From NCBI RefSeq assembly GCF_030161415.1, contig NZ_BSSU01000008.1:1-64000 (forward strand): a stretch of DNA of 64,000 bases, given 5' to 3'. Below are positions 7,854 to 16,291 of the stretch, piece by piece. The notes under the pieces are model-generated. The model was not told the DNA's origin. It searched no databases and saw nothing but the letters and a program-made list of their open reading frames with translations. Made by a program: the position numbers and the translations under genes. The stretch comes from Thalassotalea eurytherma. GTDB lineage: Bacteria; Pseudomonadota; Gammaproteobacteria; Enterobacterales; Alteromonadaceae. Position 1 is the stretch's first letter. The number at the start of each line of letters is the position of its first letter.

Positions 7854-10800
7854 TTAGTTTATCGACTTTAGATGGTTAAGAATTCGCTTAACTGAAATGG
7901 GATAAGCTGTACGTAAATTTTGAGCAAATAGTGAAACTCTAAGCTCTTCAATCATCCAACGGGTTTCCAGTAACGCTTTAGGTTTAGGAATATCCTTGCG
8001 TTGTTTTGCATCTAATTGCTGATACGCAGATTCCGCCTTTTCTACGTCTAACATCTTTAATCTGTCTTGATTAGGATCAATTGGTAGCTTTTCTAACCTG
8101 CGGTTAATGGCATTTAAATAACGAATCATATCACCTAAACGCTTAATACCCGATGCAGTGACAAACCCTGTAAAAACAAGTTTGTCTAGTTGGTTTTTTA
8201 CATCACCATGGGCTTGGATCATGTTTAGTCCAACATTGCCTTTTAGCTTTTTGCGAATATCGTGACTTAACGCCAATACGTTCTCTACTTTTATTGCTGC
8301 CTGTAACACAGTGTCTGCTATTTCTGCGCGCACGTAATCTTTGGCTTTAGTAAATTCAGCTTTATTCTCAGGGAGATTAGGTAAATCGAGTAACAAACTT
8401 TGGCTAGCCGCTAAAATACAATCATCAAGCAACTGGGCTATTGAACCAAACGGGTTAAAATACAAGCCAAGTTTTGCCTTATTCGGCAGCTTTTCTTGCA
8501 AATACTTAACAGGAGACGGCGTATTAAGTAACACCAGTCGACTGATACCTTTGATCATCTCTTGTTCGGCAAGAGACTCTTGTTCCATAAGCTCAATCGA
8601 TACCGATGTTTTATGATCGACAAGCACGGGAAATGCTTTTATCGACATATTCGATATTTTTTTCTCATAGGATTTAGGTAACGATGTGAAATCCCATGTC
8701 GTGATGTCTTTGCGCTCAATGCCTTTATCAGCAACTTTCTTAATTGACGCTTTTACTTTACCTTGCAATTTGGCCTGTAAATGAGAAAGATCTCTCCCTT
8801 GCTCTACGAGTTTGCCTTTTTCATTCAATACTTTGAAGTTCATCACTAAGTGTGGCGGCAATTCTATATGGTCGAAACAATCTTCAGGTAAACGAATGCC
8901 GCTCATGCGCAATAAATGTTTCGCGACACTGGCTTTTAGTGACAATTCCCCCGGTGCAATTGCATCAAAACATGCTTGGGCATAATTAGGTGCCGGAACA
9001 AAGTTTTTGCGCAGTGTTTTGGGTAATGCCTTGATCATCGCTGTGATCAACTCTAAACGAAGTGCCGGTATTAACCAGTCAAACCCTTCCGGCTCAACTT
9101 GGTTCAAGATGCCAATAGGAATATTTACGCTAATACCGTCGTCAACATCACCAGGACTGAAGTGATATGACAAGGCTAACGTTAGATTGTGTTGACGCCA
9201 AGTATTTGGGTATTGGTCTTTGGTAACGGCACTTTCATCTTCATTTAATAAAAATGCTTTAGTGAAATGTAAAAGTTTTGGCTGATCTTTAGCTGCTTTT
9301 TTCCACCAAGATAAGAAACTACGTTGGCAAATGACGTGCTCAGGTAAACGCTCATCAAAAAACTCGGCGAGTTGAAACTCCTCAACTAAAAAGTTTTTTC
9401 GCCTAGCTTTCTGTTCAAGCGTTTCAATATCAGCAACCAGCTGCTTGTTATGTTTTACAAATTCAGCATTTATCGTTGAATCTCCATTAACAAGCGCTTC
9501 ATTGATAAAAATTTCGCGGCAAGTTTCCGGCTCTATTTGGTTAAAAACAACTTTGCGTTTAGGGACAATAATAAGGCCATATAAACTCACTTGTTCATAA
9601 GCCATTACGCATCCGCGTTTTTTCTCCCAGTGCGGTTCGCTATAACTTTTCTTCAATAAATGCTTAGCTAATGGTTCAATCCATAATGGATCAATCTTAC
9701 TGACCATGCGAGCGAACAACCGACTGGTTTCAACAAGCTCTGCAGCCATAATCCACTTGGGCGGCTTTTTCGCTACAGCAGAGCCAGGGAAAATGAAAAA
9801 CTTTGATCCCCTCGCCCCTTTAAACTCTTTATATTCATCGACTTGACCAATATGACTTAATAAACCTGATAGTATCGCTTGATGGATAAGCGCTAATTTA
9901 CCTTCATCTTCAATATCAACGAAGGTATATGGTTGATGAATTTCTTTTAAGCTAATTTTAAGCTGAGCAACAATGTCCTGCCATTCGCGTATACGGATAT
10001 ACGATAAAAATTCTTTTTGGCACAGTTTGCGAAATTGATTATTCGATAACGCCTTTTGTTGTTCGCCGATATAACGCCATAAATTTAATAAACTGACAAA
10101 ATCAGACTGTTTATCTTTAAATCGACTATGTTTTTCATCTGCCGCTTGTTGCTTCTCGTGCGGTCTTTCTCGCGGATCTTGAATGCTAAGCGCACTAACA
10201 ACAGTAATAACATCACCACTACAACCTAATTCTGTTGAGGTCAGTACCATTTTGGCTAATCTAGGATCAATTGGGAATTTTGATAATAATCGCCCTACCT
10301 GAGTGAGATTTGTTTGCTGTTTTTCACTAGAGATCGCAGCCAGCTCTTCAAGTAATCGAATACCGTCATTGATATTTCGGTTATCTGGCGCTTGAACAAA
10401 TGGAAAATCGCTAATATCACCTAAATCGAGCGCTAGCATCTGTAAGATTACCGTCGCTAAATTTGTTCTTAGGATTTCAGGATCTGTAAACTCCGGGCGT
10501 GATAGGTAGTCTTCTTCACTGTACAGACGAATACAAACACCTTCAGATACCCGCCCACAACGACCAGCACGTTGATTTGCACTCGCTTGGGAGATAGGCT
10601 CAATAGGTAAACGTTGAACCTTAGTGCGGTAACTATAACGCGATATTCGTGCAGTTCCTGGGTCAATAACATATTTGATACCAGGTACAGTTAAACTGGT
10701 TTCCGCAACGTTTGTTGCAAGGACAATATTTCGACCGGTATGTGGTGCAAAAATCCGATTTTGCTCTTGAACCGTTAATCTTGAGTACAACGGTAATACG

Positions 10801-11744
10801 TGTGTATCACGTAGATTTTCTTTAACCAACGCTGCCGCGGTATCACGGATTTCACGCTCACCATTGAGAAAGACTAAAATATCGCCCTGCCCAAGGTCTG
10901 ATAATTCGTCAACAGCATTGATAATGCCAGAGATAACATCGCCATCTTCATTGTCAGATAGCGCACGATAATGAATATCTACCGGGAAAGTGCGCCCTGA
11001 TACTTCAATGATTGGTGCATTATTAAAATGCTTAGAAAAGCGCTCAGGGTCAATCGTCGCCGAAGTAATGATAACTTTTAAATCAGGCCGTTTTGGTAGA
11101 ATTTGACGTAAATAACCGAGAATAAAATCAATGTTTAAACTACGCTCATGGGCCTCATCAATGATGATGGTGTCATACTGTCGTAATAAACGATCCTTTT
11201 GCATTTCCGCCAGCAAAATACCATCAGTCATTAATTTAACATAGGAGTTTTCACTGACTTGATCGTTAAACCTAACTTTATAACCGACTTTATCGCCCAC
11301 TGTCGTGCCGAGCTCTTCCGCTATTCTGTTGGCAACCGTGCGGGCAGCAATTCTGCGTGGTTGCGTATGACCTATCAGCCCTTCAACACCACGGCCTAAC
11401 GCTAAACAAATTTTTGGAATTTGCGTTGTTTTACCTGAACCTGTTTCACCCGCAATGATGACTACTTGATTTTCATCAATAGCTTTTGAAATTCGATCAA
11501 CACTTTGTGATACCGGCAGACCTTCCGGATAATTAACTTTAGGTAGTTGGTTTAATTTATTTTGCTTATTTATTATCGAGCGTTGAATATCGTCAGCGAT
11601 TTTAGACAGTGTTTTAATTTGCTTATCTGTATTCTTTATTTTTTTAACACCGTTTAAACGGCTTCTCAATAAGCCATAATCGGATTTTTTAACGGTCTTT
11701 AATGCTTGAAAAAGTTCTTGAGTAATTTCTACGGGCGATAACAT
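7854..11744 (-). CDS. hrpA: ATP-dependent RNA helicase HrpA (DEAH box)
   Basis: 1296 residues, the normal HrpA length. Walker A GETGSGKT is at 99-106, DEAH at 196-199, followed by SAT and the motif VI run QRAGRCGR. Helicase-associated HA2, OB-fold and the long C-terminal DUF3418 region typical of HrpA follow. The enzyme unwinds RNA using ATP, and in E. coli HrpA rescues stalled or collided ribosomes. The start is preceded by a weak ribosome site. It is flanked by an element-bearing gap downstream and by the CBS gene's terminator upstream, so it is probably transcribed alone. Confidence 0.95.
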   Translation of the reverse strand: MLSPVEITQELFQALKTVKKSDYGLLRSRLNGVKKIKNTDKQIKTLSKIADDIQRSIINKQNKLNQLPKVNYPEGLPVSQSVDRISKAIDENQVVIIAGETGSGKTTQIPKICLALGRGVEGLIGHTQPRRIAARTVANRIAEELGTTVGDKVGYKVRFNDQVSENSYVKLMTDGILLAEMQKDRLLRQYDTIIIDEAHERSLNIDFILGYLRQILPKRPDLKVIITSATIDPERFSKHFNNAPIIEVSGRTFPVDIHYRALSDNEDGDVISGIINAVDELSDLGQGDILVFLNGEREIRDTAAALVKENLRDTHVLPLYSRLTVQEQNRIFAPHTGRNIVLATNVAETSLTVPGIKYVIDPGTARISRYSYRTKVQRLPIEPISQASANQRAGRCGRVSEGVCIRLYSEEDYLSRPEFTDPEILRTNLATVILQMLALDLGDISDFPFVQAPDNRNINDGIRLLEELAAISSEKQQTNLTQVGRLLSKFPIDPRLAKMVLTSTELGCSGDVITVVSALSIQDPRERPHEKQQAADEKHSRFKDKQSDFVSLLNLWRYIGEQQKALSNNQFRKLCQKEFLSYIRIREWQDIVAQLKISLKEIHQPYTFVDIEDEGKLALIHQAILSGLLSHIGQVDEYKEFKGARGSKFFIFPGSAVAKKPPKWIMAAELVETSRLFARMVSKIDPLWIEPLAKHLLKKSYSEPHWEKKRGCVMAYEQVSLYGLIIVPKRKVVFNQIEPETCREIFINEALVNGDSTINAEFVKHNKQLVADIETLEQKARRKNFLVEEFQLAEFFDERLPEHVICQRSFLSWWKKAAKDQPKLLHFTKAFLLNEDESAVTKDQYPNTWRQHNLTLALSYHFSPGDVDDGISVNIPIGILNQVEPEGFDWLIPALRLELITAMIKALPKTLRKNFVPAPNYAQACFDAIAPGELSLKASVAKHLLRMSGIRLPEDCFDHIELPPHLVMNFKVLNEKGKLVEQGRDLSHLQAKLQGKVKASIKKVADKGIERKDITTWDFTSLPKSYEKKISNMSIKAFPVLVDHKTSVSIELMEQESLAEQEMIKGISRLVLLNTPSPVKYLQEKLPNKAKLGLYFNPFGSIAQLLDDCILAASQSLLLDLPNLPENKAEFTKAKDYVRAEIADTVLQAAIKVENVLALSHDIRKKLKGNVGLNMIQAHGDVKNQLDKLVFTGFVTASGIKRLGDMIRYLNAINRRLEKLPIDPNQDRLKMLDVEKAESAYQQLDAKQRKDIPKPKALLETRWMIEELRVSLFAQNLRTAYPISVKRILNHLKSIN

Positions 11745-11805
11745 GAAAAAGATAGGTACGGAAAACTAAGTGCTTGAATGTTAGCACTTCACCTAAATTT
11801 TTGCA

Positions 11806-11830
11806 GTAAAAAAGGGCTATAAAGCCCTTA
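11806..11830 (-). terminator. rho-independent terminator after CBS gene
   Basis: AAGGGCT/AGCCCTT stem with a short ATAA loop (11812-11829) and a U-run on the minus-strand transcript. It separates the CBS gene from hrpA. Confidence 0.85.
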
Positions 11831-11857
11831 AAAGTATAATAGGTTTGACTTTGCTGT

Positions 11858-12277
11858 TTAGGCGCCAACTTTAAAACTCGTTCGCATATGCAAATCAATA
11901 GCACGTAGTACGTCGTTTCTGGAAATAGTACCTTGTAAATTACCGTCTTCATCTACAACGGGATACACTTTAGGTTTGTTGCCTAGCATGTTTTGACCAA
12001 GCTCAACGATACTGTCGTAGGTTTTTACAGCGAGTACATCCGATCGCATAATATCGCTGACATTAGCAATATGAGAATTATGATAAATAGATTTAAGCAT
12101 TTTTTCTAACACATCACTTTCTGATAGAAAGCCAACCAATCGATAATTATCATCAACAACCGGTCCACCAATTTGCTTAGTTTTTAAAAACCTCAATGAA
12201 GCTTCTTCTACACTCATATCAGGTGTAAATGTAACAGGATATTGATTGATATAGTCTCGAACTTGAACTGATTCCAT
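11858..12277 (-). CDS. two-CBS-domain protein
   Basis: 139 residues made of two tandem CBS motifs: about 10-65 (FTPDMSVEEASLRFLKTKQIGGPVVD, LVGFLSESDVL) and 75-135 (MRSDVLAVKTYDSIVELGQNML, LQGTISRNDVLRAI). Such pairs form a Bateman module that binds adenine nucleotides and senses energy state. No effector domain is attached, so the protein must act in trans or as a ligand reservoir. AAGAGA lies upstream of the start. The partner is unknown. Confidence 0.9.
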   Translation of the reverse strand: MESVQVRDYINQYPVTFTPDMSVEEASLRFLKTKQIGGPVVDDNYRLVGFLSESDVLEKMLKSIYHNSHIANVSDIMRSDVLAVKTYDSIVELGQNMLGNKPKVYPVVDEDGNLQGTISRNDVLRAIDLHMRTSFKVGA

Positions 12278-12389
12278 ATTCTATCTCTTCTTATGATTAA
12301 AATTTCCTCTCTACACTTTTACTGTAGACACAAACTATTCATATTTCACGATATTTTTTATAAATTTCGACAATTAATTTTTTAGGCCT

Positions 12390-12423
12390 CAACGAGCATG
12401 TAAAAAAAGTTACACGCTCGTTG
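12390..12423. other. hairpin downstream of isoaspartyl peptidase gene
   Basis: CAACGAGC (12390-12397) pairs with GCTCGTTG (12416-12423), and the pairing continues inward through ATGTAA/TTACAC with a mismatch. An A-run fills the loop. No U-tract follows the stem on the minus-strand transcript, so it is not a classical terminator. It could still protect or end the rec operon transcript. Confidence 0.45.
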
Positions 12424-12431
12424 TGTGGTTT

Positions 12432-13463
12432 CTATTTTTTGTCTTTAAAAATGGCAACATACGGCTTTTGCCCTGCCACTCTGCTTGCTCGGTACATGCC
12501 TGCAGAGTTAAATGGCATGCTAATATTGCCTTTAGCATCAATAGCAATGACACCGCCATTACCACCGGCTTCGACAAGTACGTCGTTAACCACCTTATTA
12601 GCCGCTTGTTCAAGTGGTATTTGCTGATACTGCATGCGTGCACAGATATCAGCAGCAACATGATAGCGAATAAAATATTCGCCGTGGCCCGTAGCAGAGA
12701 CTGCACAACTGTCGTTATTTGCATAAGTACCAGCACCAATAATTGGTGCATCGCCAACACGGCCCCAACGTTTTGCCGTCATGCCTCCTGTTGACGTACC
12801 TGCTGTAAGATTACCTTGTTTATCAAGTGCAACCGCACCAACCGTGCCGTACTTATAATGATTAGGCAGTGATTCGTGCGCGGCTTGAAAGTCTTTTAAT
12901 TCTTGTTCTTTCTCAGCTAGTTTCTTTTTAGCACGCTTCAGCGCTTTATAACGTTGCTTAGTGTTGAAGTAACTATTATCAACTAACGTTAAACCTTGTT
13001 GCTCAGCAAACAACTCAGCACCGTCACCACTTAACATGACATGAACAGACTCATCCATCACCTTTTGGGCTAACGCAATCGGGCTTTTTACGGTTTTTAC
13101 GCCAGAAACTGCGCCAGCATTTAGCGTTTTACCATCCATGATTGACGCATCAAGCTCATGGTGACCTTCAAAGGTGTAAACAGCGCCCTTACCGGCGTTA
13201 AACAGTGGCGATTCTTCAAGGATCTGAATCGCAGCGATCACGGCTTCTTGGCTGGTTTTACCTTGCTCAAGTAATTGATAACCCGTATTGACAGCCTCTA
13301 GTAATGTCGCTTCATATTTCTTTTGTTTCGCCGGCGTCATATTCTTTTTTAAAATAGTGCCAGCACCACCATGGATTGCTATTGCAAAGTCTTGTTGTGC
13401 GTAACTTAACGGGCTAACAGTCAGACCTAAAACAACGGCTGCTAGTAAAGATGTTTTTAGCAT
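12432..13463 (-). CDS. isoaspartyl peptidase/L-asparaginase, Ntn-hydrolase type
   Basis: About 343 residues. An ATG at 13469 also exists, but the AGGA box touches it and sits six bases from the ATG at 13463, which I prefer. A signal peptide ends near SYA, giving a periplasmic enzyme. The fold is plant-type asparaginase: IHGGAGTI at the N terminus, then the autocleavage nucleophile Thr in YGTVGAVALD, followed by GTSTGGM, KRWGRVGDAP and GAGTYA. The precursor self-cleaves into alpha and beta chains, and the enzyme degrades isoaspartyl dipeptides or asparagine. It is the last gene of the recC-to-here run, six bases after the VOC gene. Confidence 0.9.
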   Translation of the reverse strand: MLKTSLLAAVVLGLTVSPLSYAQQDFAIAIHGGAGTILKKNMTPAKQKKYEATLLEAVNTGYQLLEQGKTSQEAVIAAIQILEESPLFNAGKGAVYTFEGHHELDASIMDGKTLNAGAVSGVKTVKSPIALAQKVMDESVHVMLSGDGAELFAEQQGLTLVDNSYFNTKQRYKALKRAKKKLAEKEQELKDFQAAHESLPNHYKYGTVGAVALDKQGNLTAGTSTGGMTAKRWGRVGDAPIIGAGTYANNDSCAVSATGHGEYFIRYHVAADICARMQYQQIPLEQAANKVVNDVLVEAGGNGGVIAIDAKGNISMPFNSAGMYRASRVAGQKPYVAIFKDKK

Positions 13464-13475
13464 ACTCATTCCTGA

Positions 13476-13850
13476 TTAATCTTGTGCGAAACAAAATGCA
13501 TTAAATTTATGACCTTCTGGGCTTCTAAAATAGGCCGCATAAAAATTATCGAAACGAAAGCCTGATGGTCCTTCACAGCTCGCACCTAACGATAAAGCTT
13601 TTTGATAAAAGGCGTCGACTTGGGCTGGGGTTTCAACGGCAATTGCAATCATACTGCCATTGCCGACAGACATCGGTTGACCATCATGAGGTTTGATCAA
13701 ACAAACGCCAGGCGCTTCTGGTGAAGGAGCCCAAGCGATAAAATCATCTTCCTCCATGAATCGGTTTGCGCCAATCACGGCAAATAACTCATCATAAAAT
13801 GGTGCGCTCTTTGTTAAGTCGTCTGTGCCTAATGTTACGTAACCTATCAT
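13476..13850 (-). CDS. VOC family (glyoxalase/bleomycin-resistance fold) protein
   Basis: 124 residues from ATG 13850, chosen because AAGGGGAAA precedes it; the frame is open further upstream. The pattern MIGYVTLGTDDLTKSAPFYD and FRSPEGHKFNAFCF matches stand-alone VOC proteins with a beta-alpha-beta-beta-beta repeat. Members are metal-dependent lyases, dioxygenases or binding proteins; the specific reaction cannot be read. The gene lies 16 bases after DUF3087 in the rec operon. Confidence 0.85.
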   Translation of the reverse strand: MIGYVTLGTDDLTKSAPFYDELFAVIGANRFMEEDDFIAWAPSPEAPGVCLIKPHDGQPMSVGNGSMIAIAVETPAQVDAFYQKALSLGASCEGPSGFRFDNFYAAYFRSPEGHKFNAFCFAQD

Positions 13851-13866
13851 AGTGATTTCCCCTTTA

Positions 13867-14379
13867 TTAGAATTGTGACAATACCGCTTTATCAAAACTT
13901 GTTTGTGTTAGTGTCATTCGGTATTGCTCTGCTTTATCTTTAATTATTTGATGGTTGCTCTCAAGTTCATTCATCGTCAATGTATTGTTATCTAACTGAT
14001 ACACTTGTGCCAAGCTACGGTAATAGAAGTCCATAATCTGGAGTGCAGTAACGTCTCCTTCCATTGCTTTGGGTTTAATTTTAGCGACTTTTCTATAAAT
14101 CGCATTTTGTAATTGTTTCAGCTGCCAAACATAGTAGATTTCTTTAAAATAAGGATGTTGTCGGCAACGACTCAAAATAAAGGCTGAGATAGCTAAACCA
14201 ATCGCTACGCCAATGAGGTTAAACGTAAAGTTGCTCTCACCTTCTGTCGCAGAGCCAAATTGGCTAATCAGCAGTTGCCCAATCGCCAGTGATAAAATGG
14301 CAAAACCTAGCACGAAACTAACAATTACGACATTTAAATGCTTGCGATAAATGTCTTTATTTATATCGGTGAGTGTCAT
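13867..14379 (-). CDS. DUF3087 membrane protein
   Basis: 170 residues. There are two transmembrane helices near the N terminus (about 15-38 and 50-66), followed by a long, charged cytoplasmic part predicted to be helical (FKEIYYVWQLKQLQNAIYRKVAKIKPKA and onward). This matches DUF3087, a family seen in Alteromonadales. Function is unknown. Its start lies seven bases after the recD stop, so it is expected to be transcribed with recBCD. Confidence 0.8.
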   Translation of the reverse strand: MTLTDINKDIYRKHLNVVIVSFVLGFAILSLAIGQLLISQFGSATEGESNFTFNLIGVAIGLAISAFILSRCRQHPYFKEIYYVWQLKQLQNAIYRKVAKIKPKAMEGDVTALQIMDFYYRSLAQVYQLDNNTLTMNELESNHQIIKDKAEQYRMTLTQTSFDKAVLSQF

Positions 14380-14386
14380 GTAAAAC

Positions 14387-16288
14387 CTATAATACTAATT
14401 GAGAATGTCTAACGACTTGTGCTTTCACGCCTTGTTGCCATGTTTCCATAGAACTTACGATTGAAAGCTGTTTTTTCGCTCGCGTAATTCCTGTGTATAG
14501 GAGTTCACGAGTTAATAATTTATGTTGATTGGCATCGGGTAGTGCCATTAACACATGGTTAAATTCACTGCCTTGTGTTTTGTGGATGGTCATCGCGTAA
14601 ACCACTTCGAAGCTAGGTAGCCTTGAAGGGATCACCGACTTGTATCCTTGGCTTTGTTCAAATAACACCACTAACTGGCCATTTTGTTGCCAAACTAATC
14701 CGATATCACCATTGTATAAACCCATTTTATGATGATTTTCTGTGATCATAATCGGCATACCATGATACATAGGTTGCTTCTTAAAGGCTTGACTACCATC
14801 AATAAATTGCGCATTGATAAAGTATTCAATAATACGTTGATTTAAGCGTTCTACGCCAAAATCGCCTTTGCGCATCGCGACAAGTATTCTAAACATAGCC
14901 AGTTGTTTAAACGCGACCTCAATATCACTTTCAGTTAACAAAGGTCTATAGTACTTTTCAGCCATCGAAGTTAACCAGTTATCTGTAGATGAACGCATTA
15001 AAGACACTTGATTAGACGGATCATTCTCTAAACGTTGCCATGCAGCTTTAGCATCGCCTTCAATGACACGCTTAGCGACAACGCCAATACCACCTTGGCC
15101 ATCAAATCTGCGGCTGTGTTGAAGTATGGTTAAATGATCTGACGTATTCGTCTGATCTTTAGCGCATAAACCAGAGAGGTTTTGATCGAGTACGTGGGTT
15201 AAAAATTTAGTATTTTGCTGCGTGTACCCTTGATGTGGTCTAGGCGCAATATCTGCTAACACACTGCCACTGGCAACGGATGGTAGTTGATCGGCGTCAC
15301 CTAACAAAATGACTTTGGCATGAGCTGGTAATGCTCTAAAAATTCGTGTCATCAAGGCAAGATCAATCATTGACGCTTCATCGACAAGCAACACATCAAC
15401 AGGTAATAGGTTATCTTGATTGTGCTTGAAGTTAACATCGTTATTTCGAACGCCGAGTAATCGGTGTATCGTTTGTGCATCTGTTGGTATGTCAGACAAA
15501 ACATCTAAGTCGATGTTACCTTTAAAACCATCAATCGCGTCGACAATAGATTCTGATAGACGTTGTGCCGCCTTACCAGTTGGTGCGCTTAACGCAATGT
15601 TTAAACGCTCTGCACTTGACTGTTTTTGATGCAGCATAATCAGCGCAGCCAGTAATTTAGTTACCGTGTAGGTTTTACCTGTACCCGGACCACCAGCGAT
15701 CACGACAAAATTTTTATTTAACGCATTTGCAACCGCAATTTTTTGCCAATCAATCGTTTCAGTGTCGGTATGATTTTCTTGAAAGAGTTGTCCGATAACC
15801 TGTTTTATTAAATTTTGGTCTTCTCCCTGAACAATTGCACGTTTATCACTAAGCGCCTGACTTAATTGTTGCTCAAACAAGTAATAACGTCTTAGGTACA
15901 AATGTTGATTGTGAAGCACCATTAAAGATTCCCCTGAAGATAACTCTGGAAATCTAGCTAATGTTTCGTCAATTACATGAGGCTGTGGTATCAAATAACC
16001 TTGATGACTAATAGATTGTTCATGTTCATCAAATGCCTGCCCAAGGTAAGTGTTTGCGACTTCATTTATCGGTAAACAGGTATGCCCGTTCTGTAAATGC
16101 TGATGACATGCAATAGCTAAATGAAACACTAAAGCGTTATGAGTACCTAAGACCTGACAAACATGCTCAGCAAAATAATAATCAATCGGTTGCAAGTTAG
16201 CTAATCGCTCGTTAGCTTGGCTAAAGCTCTGGTATCGCGCTATATCTTGCGTATCGTCAGTTGGAAAATCAAAACTTAAGGGTTCCAT
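14387..16288 (-). CDS. recD: exodeoxyribonuclease V alpha subunit RecD
   Basis: 633 residues, slightly longer than E. coli RecD (608). The superfamily 1B helicase core has Walker A GGPGTGKT at 199-206, Walker B with LLVDEASMID, and motif VI VYAMTIHKTQGSEF with YTGITRAKK at the C terminus. RecD is the fast 5'-3' helicase of RecBCD, which processes double-strand breaks. The start is three bases from the recB stop. It includes HSRRF, the conserved motif before the C-terminal helicase half. Confidence 0.95.
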   Translation of the reverse strand: MEPLSFDFPTDDTQDIARYQSFSQANERLANLQPIDYYFAEHVCQVLGTHNALVFHLAIACHQHLQNGHTCLPINEVANTYLGQAFDEHEQSISHQGYLIPQPHVIDETLARFPELSSGESLMVLHNQHLYLRRYYLFEQQLSQALSDKRAIVQGEDQNLIKQVIGQLFQENHTDTETIDWQKIAVANALNKNFVVIAGGPGTGKTYTVTKLLAALIMLHQKQSSAERLNIALSAPTGKAAQRLSESIVDAIDGFKGNIDLDVLSDIPTDAQTIHRLLGVRNNDVNFKHNQDNLLPVDVLLVDEASMIDLALMTRIFRALPAHAKVILLGDADQLPSVASGSVLADIAPRPHQGYTQQNTKFLTHVLDQNLSGLCAKDQTNTSDHLTILQHSRRFDGQGGIGVVAKRVIEGDAKAAWQRLENDPSNQVSLMRSSTDNWLTSMAEKYYRPLLTESDIEVAFKQLAMFRILVAMRKGDFGVERLNQRIIEYFINAQFIDGSQAFKKQPMYHGMPIMITENHHKMGLYNGDIGLVWQQNGQLVVLFEQSQGYKSVIPSRLPSFEVVYAMTIHKTQGSEFNHVLMALPDANQHKLLTRELLYTGITRAKKQLSIVSSMETWQQGVKAQVVRHSQLVL

Positions 16289-16291
16289 TGT

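Noticed and set aside
12390-12423. Hairpin considered as a rho-independent terminator
   Set aside because: No U-run follows the stem on the relevant strand, so it was kept only as a hairpin.
12423-12794. Open frames on the + strand over the isoaspartyl peptidase gene
   Set aside because: Opposite-strand shadow of a gene with a full catalytic motif set; no independent support.
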